Translations under genes and position numbers: made by a program | From: Callorhinus ursinus | Lineage: Eukaryota > Chordata > Mammalia > Carnivora > Otariidae | Direction: 5' to 3' | Assembly (NCBI RefSeq): GCF_003265705.1 | Contig: NW_020312787.1 | Span: 9,192,311 to 9,256,310, forward strand | DNA length: 64,000 nucleotides | In this document: one piece after another, positions 1 to 13,061 of the stretch | How positions within the stretch are numbered: the stretch's first letter is position 1 | Layout: every line of letters begins with the position of its first letter | The notes under the pieces: generated by a model | The model's database searches: none | Told to the model about the DNA's origin: nothing | What the model saw: the letters and a program-made list of their open reading frames with translations, nothing else

Positions 1-3000
1 TTCACTTTGGTTATTTTCCTTCACTCTTTCTCTTTCCATTATGGGTTACAAATTTTCGTGCCACCTATCTAAGGCAACAAATAGGGCCAAACTTCAAAGG
101 GAATTCCTTTCTTCTCCCCACCAAAATGCTTATTCTATCTCTCCCTCTGAGCAAACCCCTAATCCCACCCTCACTATTTCCCTTCAGTTTTTATGGGGAA
201 AATTTTCTAATATATAAATTTGTGAGCCATGGTGTTGTAGGTAATTTATTACTTTTTTCTGAAGACTTTTTTTCTCATTTTAATAAGGAATCTTACAGAA
301 AGCGTGCTTTAACCCAGGAGCAAGAACCTTTAATATGCAATTTTGGGCAGTAGGACGATGATTATGAAGATAATGGCCTTCCTAAAATCCCTCAAATGAC
401 TTCACTTGCATGACTATTATTAACCTATTCATGAAACTATCCTGTTGTGTGCAATTCTCATTCATTCACACATTCATTCAGCAAATATTATTGAGTGCCT
501 ATTTTGATAAGGCACCACGCAGGGCTCTTGGGTCACAAGAGTGGGCTTTCAGCAGAAAGTTATCCTCTTAATGTTTTATTATTAAATATTTCTGGGAATA
601 AATACACTGCTAAAGCATGTTTAACCAGCAACAATCAGGGTGGATTACTCAGACTTCTTTACTATGGATCACCTGTTTATAGGCAGTACAGGTATATTAT
701 GAAATTATTAAATGTATGGGGTAAATTTTCTAATGTATAAATCCCTATGATATGGTGTCACTTCCAATTTAGTTAAGAAAATTGCATTTTGTTCTACACT
801 GTACTCAATTTACTCAACAAGCTGTTTTACTTTTTTAATATTTATTAAAAGATGAGTACCATGACTAAGTATATACTGTTTACACAAATTTACTCATAAG
901 TACAAACAATTTACTTAAGCTTCCATAAATTTCCATTATATCCATTCATTTTGTTAATATGGTCAAAACGTGTTTTATTTCATAAATGGGTCAACCACTT
1001 CTATTTTTGATAAAAAGGTAATATCCATTCTTTATAAATATTTTTTGAAAAATGTTCATCTTCACCAGCTTTAAAATCATCTCTTTAGCCAGTTTTAATG
1101 TGCCCTACAATATAGCCACAATACATTGCATTACCATCTGCACTAAATGCTATCCTCCCACTCTGCCTTGTTATTCTTACACCTAATCCTCTTTGTAACC
1201 CTTACACCTCCCACACTATCCTAACTTCATAATTGTCACAAAGGAAATGATCATTTCATCTCACACACCATCATTTTCAGCAAATTTTCTCATCCTGGTG
1301 ATGTGGCCTTTAATTCCAGCCATCTGACTATATAAGACCTTTCTTCTCAGGCCATCAGTGGGATGACATTGATAAACTCGGTCCCTCTACTCCTCTAAAT
1401 AGATGACTGCTATATTTTGCTTTGACTCTTAGACATATTGAACATATAGATAACATTTTGATAGCCTCATGTTCACAGACTTTTTTATATCTCCACAACA
1501 TTTTTATGTTCTCCTGCAATGCCATTTTAAGATCAAATATCTAAGCCACTTAACTTAATTGGGAAACATTGTGCTAATTAAGCCAAGGGTGTTGTTTCAA
1601 GTGCCATAATAACCAATTAGCTGGAAAAAAAGCAAATATAAAAAAGACTATATCTCTATGGTGGGTAAAGCACTCACCATTTCATCAATATCAGAGGAGG
1701 TGACCAATGTATAGAGATTACCAAGTGGTATAGCACCATATTTGAAAAGCAATTCATATTCTATGCTCACTAGGTCAGCAGTATCAACTCCACATGCTCT
1801 GGACAACATATTAAATGCATATAATTGCTATGGAATATTAATTATATAAGCATAATTAATTTGTGCAACATTCTTATCCACAGATAGCTGCATTTAAGGT
1901 GAAGGGACAGATCTCATTCCACAGAATTGATCAGGTGGAAAGATTCACTGAACTGGGAGTTATGAGACCTAACCTAGTTCTTGACTCTTTTTTCAATCCC
2001 AAATGATAACTACTTAAACCAGATTGTATCAAAGGATGGAAAAGGCAAGAAAGGTGAAAATGTCTCTAAAATTCTCTTTTGGTGGGATAGATAATAAATC
2101 CACTATGTCTAAATAATGGAGAGAAAGAACATTGGAAAGCCCTCACAGTTCCAGAATGAACTGACAGACAATAAGCAGTACTCCAAGGAAGTAAGCAGTC
2201 AGTGTTAATAAAGGGAACCATAAAGGGATATATTCCTTCCTATCTACAGAGCATCTACTGATTCAGATAGGCCAGATTGACATGACAGAAATGAACATAA
2301 TAGTGTCTCTCAAGATGGGTATCTGGCCCAGGGAGTCTGAACAGGTGTTTTCTATAAGATTTTTAAAAATTTTTTGTCTTCATTTCCATGTTAAGTTTTT
2401 AAATTATTATCAGCATTTTATTTATCATATGAATGCTTGCCTTCCAATTATACTACAACGTAATTTTGGTGCCCATGACAATTTACAATTACAATTACAT
2501 TACATTACATTAGCCCCAAACAATCACCTAAAATGAAAACATTAAATTTATAATGCACTCTCCAACAAGGAGCGTTTCAAATCTGAGTATGAATCAGTTT
2601 TTCAAATATATTTACTTTACACGATCATTCTTCTCCTGTTCCACCCAATACATTCACTGACTTAAATCTACTTTAAGAATTTCTAGCTTTTGTCATATTA
2701 CTGGCCCATGAAATGACTTCAATGTCTGCCAAAGGTGCTACCATCCAATGGTTCTAGAGCTACCAATTTTTAAGTTGTCAGAGAAATGTCAGGTTCCCAT
2801 TCTGTGCCGTGCTTTAACACCTCAGCCTAAGTAGTGTCAGTTGTGCCCATAGACTCAGAGAGTCTCTCGTGAAAGCTTCTTCAGCTACCACCTGCAGCTC
2901 TTCTCTCCCCAGAATTGGATATGGGCCCACTGAGCCAGGTCATGGAACCAATACCTGAGACAGACAAACACTATTGCATTACATGGTTGCTTTGCACAAG

Positions 3001-3993
3001 GTCAAAATCCTCCTTTCTTTGGAAAGAAAATGTAAAGCAAAATAAATTCCAATGATGCTCTGATCCAGTTCATAAGACATATTGGAACATATCTCAATCC
3101 TAACTGGCATATTTTGCCTCAGTCTACCCCTTACTGCCCAGAATCCCATTATAAGGCAATAAGGACCATTCGGGGGGCGGGGAGGGGATGCAACCTAAAG
3201 GAAGAAATAGAGAGGCAAAAAGAACTTTAAAAAACTTAGCGTTCAAAAGAAAAGGGTAATTCTCAATGCACCATGTTTCTAAACTTACCCTCCACAGATC
3301 TATGATTCCTACAGTGAGTAGCGGCCTCTAAGCAAAATTTGAAAAGGCCATTTCAGTTTGCTGTAAGACACTGGCTCACAGATGGCACTCTTTGATAGTC
3401 TTTTAATGGAATATATCACTAAAGAAAGGGAGGGATTCTCCATCACTTCACCATAAACTACCATTCAGCTCTGGGGTATGTCAGGAAAGGGTAGCTGCAA
3501 GGGCAGCAGCAAGGTCCAACAGGAGCCTGAGGGACCTGGCAAGAAATAGTAGGTTTCTTTTTAAGAATACATGTGAAAGATAATCTGGAAAGTTTGAGAA
3601 TACCAGTGTCCTTCATAAGAAGGTGGGGGTCAAAAGTCAAGAAATTTTGGTCATTATTCTTAATTTGACCCTTGGAGAAAGTCAGGTTACAATGATAATG
3701 GCTACCATTTATTCAAAACAATATATGGGACAGACTTACACTAAAAAAAATTATTGTTTATCTGAAATTCTGATTTAACTGGGGACCTTGTATTTTTATT
3801 TGCTAAATCTGGCAACTCTATTCCTAGAAGCTTGGGATAAACATGGAGATGCATCACCCAGATCTTCCTTTTAGGAAGGACTTGCCATACAGCAACAAAG
3901 AAAATGGCCAGTGCACTATTATCTTCAGCTGTCAGCCCCAGCAAGGTCTGCCTCAGCTGCAGAGAATTACATCTCAAAAAATCATATGTTTTT
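1..3993. other. Intergenic, mostly unclassified AT-rich DNA
   Basis: No gene seen. An L2-like fragment lies near 463-545, and a short ACATT-type low-complexity run near 2485-2512. The rest shows no repeat I can name. Confidence 0.5.
463..545 (-). repeat. L2 LINE 3' fragment
   Basis: TTCATTCATTCA followed by CAGCAAATATTATTGAGTGCC matches the reverse complement of the conserved L2 3' end. Confidence 0.5.
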
Positions 3994-4195
3994 GGGACGC
4001 CTGGGTGGCTCAGTTGGTCAAGCATCTGACTCTTGATTTTGGCTCAGGTCATGATCTTAGGGTTGTGAGATCAAGCCCTGCATCTGTCTCTGAGCTGACC
4101 ACAGAATCTGCTTGAGATATTCTCCCTCTCCCTTTGCGTCTCCCCCTGATCACACTCTCTCACTCTAAATAAATAAAATCTTTTTTAAAAAAGAA
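3994..4195 (+). mobile_element. CAN-SINE (tRNA-Lys derived)
   Basis: Head GGGACGCCTGGGTGGCTCAG with A and B boxes, CT-rich body, and an AAATAAAATC tail. The L1 below begins immediately at its A/G-rich tail. Confidence 0.93.
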
Positions 4196-5352
4196 GAAGA
4201 GGGGGAGGAGCAAGATGGCAGAGGAGTAGGAGACCTAAATATCGTCTGGTCCCAGGAATTCAGCTAGATAGTTATCAAACCATTCAGAACACCTACAAAC
4301 TCAACAGGAGATTGAAGAAAAGAATAGCAGCAATTCTATGAACAGAAAAGCAACCACTTTCTGGAAGGTAGGACATGCGGAGAAGTGAATCCGAGGTGAC
4401 AGACAGGAAAATAGACCGTAGGGGGAGGGAACCTCCGTCAGCCGGCTACCCGCAAGTGACAGAGCAGCAGAGCACAAAATCGGAACTTTTAGAAGTCTGC
4501 TCCGCTGAGGGACATCACTCCAATGGCTAAGCAGAGGATGGAACCTTCACTGAGACAGCGTGGTCTCAGGACCCTAGGGGTCACAGAAAGACAGGATGTG
4601 CCTGAGTGTGGCAAGGCTCCCAAGTATTGGAGCGGGTAAGCCGGCTGCCAAGACGGAGCCAAGGAGTGGTCTCTCAGCTTGGGGTTGCCATAAACCGTGA
4701 CCTGCCGCACAGTGGGGCCACTGCTCTTCCAGCAGGGACCCAATAAGTGGCAGATCCGAGGAGACTCCCCTTCTTCCCCTGGTAGGAGCTCACGGGAGTG
4801 CACTGCAGGAATCCGCTGGGTTTGGAGACTCCAAATGGGGTTGTGTGCCAGAGATAGAAATGCTTGGTCACAGGCCAGGTGAGCACGGAGTGCGGCCAGA
4901 GACCAGGGAGAGGGGAGTGACTGACTGCTTTCCTCTGGGGGCTCACTGACGAGTGGGGCCCTGAGTTCTCGGCTCCTCTGGGACTAGAGATTGGGAAGCC
5001 GCCATTTTCACTCTAGCCCTCCAAAGCTATACAGAAAGCTTGCAGGGAACAAAAGCTACCAAGAGCAAACCCGAGCAGATTATTTAGCCCGGCCCCTGAC
5101 AAAGACCAGGCAATTCCACCTCCCACAAATACATTTGGGAACCACGGCAACAGGCCCCTCCCCCAGAAGATCAGCAAGAACAGCCAGCCAAGACCAAGTT
5201 TACCGATGAATGTGAACAACAGAACTCCAGCACTAGGTGGATACAGCACATAGAATTCATGGCTTTTTTCACATGATTCTTTAGTCTTTCAAAGTTAATT
5301 TTTTAAATTTTCTTTATTTTTTCTTTCTCTATTTTTTATTTGAATTTTTCTT

Positions 5353-5709
5353 CTTTCTTTTTTCAAACATCTTATCAATTCCTTTTTTAAAAATCTTTTA
5401 ATTTTCATTATTACAGTCATATTCTATCCTTTCATTGTATTTAACCTTGTTTTTGTATATATATATATATATATATAAGCTTTTCTTTCTTTAAAATTTT
5501 GGGATACAGTTTCTTCTAACAGACCAAAATATACCCTAAATCTAGTTTTCATCCAGTCTCCCACCTAATCACATTCTCTTTCTCTTTTTCTAATTTTTTC
5601 CTTCTTTTTTCAACCAACTTCTTATCTTATCAATTCCTTTTTTAAAATCTTTTTTAATTTTCATCTTTACAGTCATATTCCATCCCTTCATCATATTTAC
5701 CCTTATTTT

Positions 5710-5751
<42 letters not shown>

Positions 5752-5850
5752 TTTTTCTTTCTTTAAAATTTTGGGAAGCAATTTCTTCTAACAGACCAAA
5801 ATACACCCAAAATCTAGTGTGTGGCTCTGTTCTATTCACCAGCCTGATCA
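5353..5850 (+). repeat. Tandem duplication in L1 5' UTR
   Basis: Two copies of a roughly 255-270 bp unit. Anchor CTTATCAATTCC occurs at 5371 and 5626; the TTTCTTTAAAATTTTGGGA region near 5484 and 5756. Each copy carries a TA microsatellite of different length (5456-5476 and about 5720-5749), which accounts for the change in offset. Confidence 0.8.
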
Positions 5851-5987
5851 TATTCTTTTTTTTTCTTTTCTTTTTTTCCCCCCTGGTTTCGGGGTCTCTT
5901 CTGATTTGTTTAGCGTGTATTTTTCTGGGGTTGTTGTTACCCTTTCAGCATTTTGTTCTCTCATTCATCTATTCTCCTCTGGACAAA

Positions 5988-6883
5988 ATGACAAGATGGA
6001 AAAACTCACCTCAAAAAAAAGAACAAGAGGCAGTACCAACTGCCAAGGACCTAATCCATACAGACATTAGTAAGATGTCAGAACTAGACTTCAGAATGAC
6101 GATTATAAATATACTCACTGGGCTTGAAAGAAGCACAGAAGATACTAGAAAATCCCTTTCTGGACATGTAGAAGAACTAAAATTTAACCAAGTTGAAATC
6201 AAAAAGGCTATTAATGAGGTGTAATAAAAAATGGAGACTCTAACTGCTAGGATAAACAAGGCAGAAGAGAGAATTAGTGACTAGAAGACTAAATGATGGA
6301 GAATAAAGAAGCTGAGAAAAGAGAGATAAACAACTACTGGATCACGAGGGGAGAATTCGAGAGATAAGTGATACCATAAAGCAAAACAACATTAGAATAA
6401 TTGGGATCCCAGAAGAAGAAGAAAGGGGGGGGCAGAAGGTATATTGGAGCAAATTATACCAGAGAACTTCCCTAATTTGGGGAAGGAAACAGGCATCAAA
6501 ATCCAGGAGGCACAGAGAACCCCCCTCAAAATCAATAAAAATAGGTCAACACCCCGACATCTCATAGTAAAACTCACATCTCAGAGACAAAGAGAAAATC
6601 CTGAAAGCAGCTCAGGACAAGAGGTCTGTAACCTACGATGGTAGAAACATTAGATTGGCAGCAGGCCTAACCACAGAGACCTGGCAGGACAGAAAGGACT
6701 GGCATAAAGGACTGGCTCTAGTTTAGAGCACTAAACTAGAAAAATATGCAACCAATATACTACATCCAGCTAGGCTGTCATTGAAAATAGAAGGAGATAA
6801 AAAGCTTCCAGGACAAACAAAAACTAAAGGAATTTGTGAACACCAAACCAGCCCTACAAGAAATATTGAAAGGGGTCCTCTAA
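5988..6883 (+). pseudogene. L1 ORF1 relic (RNA-binding protein)
   Basis: It opens at ATG 5988 (MTRWKNSPQKKEQEAV) and stops prematurely at 6222-6224. Further homologous pieces follow in other frames: a coiled-coil-like segment, then PRHLIVKLTSQRQRENPESS, ending at PALQEILKGVL before TAA 6881-6883. L1 ORF1 normally encodes a trimeric coiled-coil RNA chaperone. This copy is broken by stops and frameshifts. Confidence 0.85.
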
Positions 6884-6964
6884 GCAAGGAAAGAGCATAA
6901 AAGTAACATAGGCCAGAAAGGAACAGAGACAATATACAGTAACAGTCACATTACAGGCAATGCA

Positions 6965-9900
6965 ATGGCACTAAAGTCATATCTTTCAATAGTTACCCTG
7001 AATGTAAATGGGCTAAATGCCCTAGTCAAAAGACACAAGGTATCAGATTGGATAAAAAAACAAGACCCATCTATATGCTGTCTGCAAGAGACACATTTTA
7101 GACCCAAAGACACCCCCAGATTTAAAGTGAGGGGATGGAAAACCATTTACCATGCTAATGGACATCAAAAGAAAGCTGGGGTGGCAATCCTCATACCAGA
7201 CAAATTAGATTTTAAACCAAAGAGTATAATAAGAGATGAGGAAGGACACTAAATCACACTTAAAAGGTCTATACAACAAGAAGATCTAACAATTGTAAAT
7301 ATCTATGCCCCTAACATGGGAGCAGCCAATTATATAAGCCAATTAATAACAAAATCAAAGAAACACATTGACAATAATACAAAAATAGTAGGGGACTTTA
7401 ACACACCCCTCACTGAAATGGACAGATCATCTAAACAAAAGATCAACAAGAAAATAAAGGCTTTAAATGACACATTAAACCAAATGGACTTCACAGATAT
7501 ATTCAGAACATTCCATCTCAAAGCAACAGAATACACATTCTTCTCTAGTGCACATGGAACATTCTCCAGAATAGATCATATCCTGGGTCACAAATCAGGT
7601 CTCAACCATTACCAAAAGACTGGGATCATTCCCTGAATATTTTTGCACCACAATGCTTTGAAACTAGAACTCAATCACAAGAGGAAAGTTGGAAAGAACT
7701 CAAATACACGGAGGCTAAAGAGCATCCTACTAAAGAATGAATGGGTCAACTAGGAAATTAAAGAAGAATTTAAAAAATTCATGACAACAAATGAAAATGA
7801 AAACACAACTGTTCAGAATCTTTGGGATGCAGCAAAAGCAGCCCTAAGAGGAAAGTATATAGCAATACAAGCCTTTCTCAAGAAACAAGAAAGGTCTCAA
7901 ATACACAACCTAACCCTACACCTAAAGGAGCTGGAGAAAGAACAGCAAATAAAGCCTAAACCCAGCAGGAGAAGAGAAATAATAAAGATCAGAGCAGAAA
8001 TCAATGAAACAGAAACCAAAACACAGTAGAACAGATCAACAAAACTAGGAGCTGGTTCTTTGAAAGAATTAAGAAGATTCATAAACCCCTGGCCAGACTT
8101 TTAAGAGACAGGACCCAAAAAATAAAATCACGAATGAAAGAGGAGAGATCACAACCAACACCAAAGAAATACAAACAATTATAAGAACATATTATGAGCA
8201 ACTATATGCCAGCAAATTAGACAATCCGGAAGAAATGGATGCATTCTTAGAGACATATAAACTACCAAAACTGAACCAGGAAGAAATAGAAAACCTGGAC
8301 AGGCCCATAACCAGTAAGGAAATTGAAGCGGTAATCAAAAATCTCCCAACAAACAAGAGCCCAGGGCCAGATGGCTTCCCAGGGGAATTCTACCAAGCAT
8401 TTCAAGAAGAATTAATACCTGTTCTTCTGAAACTGTTCCAAAAAATTGAAATGGAAGGAAAACTTGCAAACTCATTTTATGATGCCAGCGTTACCTTGAT
8501 CCCAAAACCAAAGACCTCATCAAAAAGGAGAACTATAGACCAATATCCCTGATGAACATGGATGCAAAAATTCTTACCAAATACTAGCCAACAGGATCCA
8601 CAGTACATTAAAAGGATTATTCACCACGACCAAGTGGGATTTATTCCTGGGCTGCAAGGTTGGTTCAACATCTGCAAATCAATCAACGTGATACAATACA
8701 TTAACAAAAGAAAGAACAAGAACCATATGACCCTCTCAATAGATGCAGAAAAAGCATTTGACAAAGTACAGCATCCTTTCTAGATTAAAACTCTTCAGAG
8801 TGTAGGGATAGAGGGTACATACCTCAATATCATAAAAGCCATCTATGAAAAACCCACAGTGAATATCATTCTCAATGGGGAAAAACTGAGAGCTTTTCCC
8901 CTAAGGTCAGGAACGCGGCAGGGATGTCCACTATCACCATTGCTATTAAACATAGTACTAGAAGTCCTAGCCCCAACAATCAGGGAACAAAAAAAAATAA
9001 AAGGCATCTGAATCAGCAAAGAAGAAGTGAAAATCTCACTTTTTGCAGATATGATACTTTATGTGCAAAACCCAAAAGACTCCACCCCAAAACTGCTAGA
9101 ACTCATACAGGAATTCAGTAAAGTGGTAGGATATAAAATCAATGCACAGAAATCAGTTGCATTTCTATACACCAACAATAAGAAGAAAGAGAAATTAAGG
9201 AGTTGATCCCATTTACAATTGCACCCAAAACCATAAGATACCTAGGAATAAATCTAACCAAAGACGCAAAGAATCTGAACCTGTTCCAAAAAATAGAAAT
9301 GGAAGGAAAACTTGCAAGACTTGACTCAGAAAACTATAGAATACTCATGAAAGAACCTGAGGAAGACACAAAGAAAACGTTCCATGCTCATGGATTGGAA
9401 GAACAAATATTGTGAAGATGTCTATGCTACTTGGAGCAATCTACACATTTAATGCAATCCCTATCCAAATACCAACAACTTTTTTCAAAGAAATGGAACA
9501 AATAATCCTAAAATTTGTATGGAACCAGAAAAGACCCTGAATAGCCAAAGGAATGTTGAAAAAGAAAACCAAAGCTGGTGGCATCACAATTCCAGACTTC
9601 AAGCTCTATTACAAAGCTGTCATCATCAAGACAGTATGGTACTGGCAGAAAAACAGATATATAGATCAATGGAACAGAATAGAGAGCCCAGAAATGGGCC
9701 CTCAACCCTATGGTCAACTTCAACAAAGCAGGAAAGAATGTCCAATGGAAAAAAGACAGTCTCTTCAACAAATGGTGTTGGAAATATTGGAAAGCCACAT
9801 GCAGAAGAATAAAACTGGACCGTTTCCTTACATCACACACAAAAATAGACTCAAAATGGATGAAAGACCTAAATGTGAGACAGGAATCCATCAAAATCCT

Positions 9901-10193
9901 TGAGGAGAACACAGGAACCAAACTCTTCAACCTCAGCCACAGCAACTTCTTCCTAGAAACATCACCAAAGGCAAGGGAAGCAAGGGCAAAAATGAACTAC
10001 TGGACTTCATCAAGATAAAAATCTTTTGCACAGCAAAGGAAACAGTCAACAAAACCAAAGGACAACCGACAGAATGGGAGAAGATATTTGCAAATGATAT
10101 ATCAGATAAAGGGCTAGTATTTTGTATCTGTAAAGAACTTATCAAACTCAACACCCAAGGAACAAATAATCCAACCAAGAAATGGGCAGAAGA
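6965..10193 (+). pseudogene. L1 ORF2 relic (endonuclease/reverse transcriptase)
   Basis: It starts MALKSYLSIVTLNVNGLN, the endonuclease N-terminus with SICCLQETHF. A stop falls at 7250-7252, then pieces follow in shifting frames: RT fingers near 8235-8780 ([15 protein letters not shown]), the FADD region near 9045, and the C-terminal segment near 9490-10180. The catalytic FADD motif lacks one Asp codon (FAD then MILY). A 37-bp segment of 8433-8469 is repeated at 9281-9317. The frame is lost at the SINE junction. Confidence 0.9.
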
Positions 10194-10406
10194 GGGGTGC
10201 CTGGGTGGCTCAGTCGTTAAGCATCTACCTTTGGCTCAGCTTATGATCCCAGGGTCCTGGGATCGAGTCCCGCATTGGTCTCCCAGCTCAGCGGGAAGCC
10301 TGCTTCTCCCTCACCCACTCCCCCTGCTTGTATTCCCTCTCTTGCTGTGTGTGTGTCTCTCTCTCTCTCTGTCAAATGAATAAATAAAATCTTTAATAAA
10401 AAAAAA
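10194..10406 (+). mobile_element. CAN-SINE
   Basis: GGGGTGCCTGGGTGGCTCAG head, a (GT)n/(CT)n body and an AATAAAATCTTTAATAAA tail. It sits at the abrupt 3' edge of the L1. Confidence 0.93.
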
Positions 10407-10410
10407 GATG

Positions 10411-10980
10411 TGAGAGTCTGTGTTTTAACAAGCCCTCCAGGAGATGCTGATGCTTGCTTCGACTGCTCAGGGCCTAGCCAGGAACTCTAAGAGGGCTGAG
10501 GAAAATTCTTCCTCCCCTACACAATCTTTTCAAAGGAGAAATACAGGGCACCAGAAGAATGAAAAACAAAGGAAGATACCCAGACTGAGGCCAAGGGCAC
10601 CTAGGGAAAGGATGTTTAATCCCATGAAGGATGGATTATGTCCAGCCATGTGAAGAAGCAGAAAAGCACTGGAAGCAGAGGGAACAGCGTGTTAGGAAGC
10701 CCTGCGTATGGAGGAACCCGGGACATCTGAGGACAGAAGGAGGCCAGTGTGAGCAAGGAGCATGGTCACAGAAAGCCAAGCACTCAGATTGGCTATAGCA
10801 TGCAAGGGCTTTTAGAGGAAAATCCTCCTTTCAGGTCCTGAAAGATTCTGGGTCACATCCATTGCAAAGTATCCCACTGAGCAGCTCATCAACCACCATG
10901 CAGGAAGACACCTTGCTTTGAGGTGGTTCCCTGTTCTGAACCTTTAGCAAAGTGTACACATTTGCCCCAAACTAATTCAG
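10411..10980. other. Intergenic segment, no confident call
   Basis: Unique-looking or very old repeat DNA with an A/G-rich stretch. No gene and no repeat I can name. Confidence 0.35.
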
Positions 10981-11416
10981 AGATAAGCGTAAGAGAAGTG
11001 CCAGGTCAGAACAAGCCAATGGCTTGTGGAAAATGACATAAGTAGCATATTTTAAAATGGGGCCAAAGAGGCCATTTCAGAGGCACTTCCTTGCATATCC
11101 TGTTTTCTGAATCTTTGAACTGGGCCAAACCACCTCAGCAAAAATAAGAATATTCTGTCTGAAAAGACTGATAAAATTGAACTTGTGTCTAGCAACCACT
11201 TTACCTGACCAACCAATGAAGTACAAATCTAGCCCTGCTTGCCAGCACCAACAAACTCTTCTTAAAAACAGCTTACCTATTCTTCCTCTTTCTTTCCCAT
11301 AAAAACCCCAAGTCTACCTCTTATAAACAGAACACTATTTGGGTTTCTACTTAATCTGCCTACCCCAAATTGTTAATTCTTTGATCCCAAATAAACCCTT
11401 TGCCTCTTGAACTCAA
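10980..11416 (+). mobile_element. Possible solo LTR
   Basis: It has LTR-like order: a CATAAAAACC TATA-like box near 11299, then AATAAA at 11391 with CCCTTTGCCTCTTGAACTC at the end. No mate LTR or boundary duplication was found, so the call is tentative. Confidence 0.35.
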
Positions 11417-11426
11417 AAAAAAAAAA

Positions 11427-11860
11427 ATGTGATATATATATAGCTATATAGATATAGATATAGATATACACAATGGAATATTACGCATCCATCAAAAATG
11501 AAATCTTGCCATTTGCAACGACGTGGATAGAACTAGAGAGTATGATGCTAAGTGAAATAATTCAATCAGAGAAAGACAAGTATCATATGATCTCACTGAT
11601 ATGAGGAATTTGAGAAGTAAGACAGAGGATCATAGGGGAAGGGAAGGGAAAATGAAACAAGATGAAACCAGAGAGGGAGAAACCAGAAGAGACTCTTAAT
11701 CTCAGGAAACAAACTGAGGGTTGCTGGAGTGGAGGGGGCCTGGGGGATAGACATTGGGAAGGGTATGTACTATGGTGAGTGTTATGAATTATGTAAGACG
11801 GATGAATCACAGACCTGTACCCCTGAAACAAATAATACATTTTATGTTGATAAAAAAAAA
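11427..11860 (+). mobile_element. L1 3' fragment
   Basis: It encodes the ORF2 C-terminal part (HNGILRIHQK, then LPFATTWIELESMMLSE), followed by a G-rich 3' UTR and poly(A). 5'-truncated. It may be a separate insertion or the displaced end of the upstream L1. Confidence 0.85.
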
Positions 11861-11877
11861 GAGATCATCAAGCATCA

Positions 11878-11910
11878 AAAATAAATAAATAAATAATAAA
11901 TAAATAAGAA
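11878..11910 (+). repeat. (AAAT)n simple repeat
   Basis: AATAAATAAATAAATAATAA run after the L1 poly(A). Confidence 0.9.
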
Positions 11911-11989
11911 CACCTCCCAGAGAAAAGCAATAAAATACACTCCTTTAAAAAAAAATAAAAGAAGAAAAGAAATCACATGTTTTCTAGGG

Positions 11990-12212
11990 TAACCCACATC
12001 CAGTGATTGAGGAAGTAAGCAATTTAAAGGCCCAGCAATTTTGGCCTGACCTAGGACAACTCTAGAGCTTCCCACTGAGTTGGCCAAGGCTTTGTCAGGC
12101 CTACTTCACAGTTCAACTTCTTCCTCTGTTCCATACTGCTTCTTCATCCATCCCTAACAAACATCTTGCATCCGCATTCAGTCTTAGTGCCGACTCCCGG
12201 AGAACCCAACCT
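11990..12212 (+). repeat. ERVL 5' LTR (3' part clear)
   Basis: About 140 bp before 12212 align with 16970-17117 (shared AAGGCTTT and ACTTCTTCCTCTG blocks). The start is not resolved because the left flank is A-rich. Confidence 0.6.
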
Positions 12213-12220
12213 CCAGAAGT

Positions 12221-12235
12221 TGGTGCCAGAAGTAG
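12221..12235 (+). other. ERVL primer binding site
   Basis: TGGTGCCAGAAGTAG lies just after the 5' LTR and resembles the complement of a tRNA-Leu 3' end, the primer used by ERVL elements. Confidence 0.55.
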
Positions 12236-13061
12236 TCTCAAAAAATGCACAGTAAGATGGGGCTTTGCAACAAGTGCTCTCACTGCCTGACAATGAGGAC
12301 CCCATCACTGTTGGGCAAGTAGAACACAACACCAGTTGGTAATCCAGTTGTTAAAACTTTCCTGGTGGTGAATTAGGAGGAGGTACTGGTAGAAGGGAAA
12401 GTATTAGCATGGAGGAAATAATAACAATAAGGGTAATGAGGTTAGATTAGTACTTCTAAATCCCACAGGTGCTTTACAAGAGATAATGGACAAATAAGAG
12501 TGAGTAACAGGTAACTGAAAACCAGATGTGAAAGCCAGAAGACCCTCTCAACTGTATACAAAAAAGCTCTCGTTTCCACAGGAAGAAGGCAGACAAAGCA
12601 AGGACCAAGCCCAGAATTTAACTGTCAGAGGAACTGAACTGAAGCAGGTCTGAGTGTAAAGGTCAGGAACTTGGTTGGGAAAACCTTTGACTTGGACACA
12701 TGTAATGTGGACATATTGCTGAATATTCACCAAAGATTTGTGACTCCCTAGACTCCTTTTAACCTAGTGAGGCTGTAGAAGTGGCCCCCTTCCTACTAAG
12801 AGCTAATACCTCCAACCTCTATCCTCCCACCCACCTCCAGCCCATTTCCACTCATCCCCACCTATCTCCAATCCAGGTGCTAGAAAACAATTCAGAGGCC
12901 TCTGCCAGGCAAAGCAACATGGACCCTCCTCGGTACCTAGCCCTACTCCCCCTCCTATCTCCTGGACCTATAATTAAGATTAAATGGCAGCATAACCCAG
13001 CCAAGGAAATGCTGGTCCTTATAAGAGAGAAATGGACCTACAGTTAATACAAGCTGCAAAA

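Larger units (their letters stand above)
4200..10193 (+). mobile_element. Near full-length carnivoran L1, degenerate, 3' end missing
   Basis: It starts with the L1 5' end (GGGGGAGGAGCAAGATGG). The layout is a 5' UTR to about 5987, an ORF1 relic 5988-6883, and an ORF2 relic from 6965 (endonuclease, reverse transcriptase, C-terminal part). Many stops and frameshifts make it inactive. ORF2 is cut near 10193 where a CAN-SINE begins, and the last roughly 200 codons, 3' UTR and poly(A) do not follow the SINE. Target-site duplications cannot be defined. Confidence 0.93.

Noticed and set aside
9508..9945. 145-codon minus-strand frame
   Set aside because: Antisense shadow of the L1 ORF2 C-terminal region.
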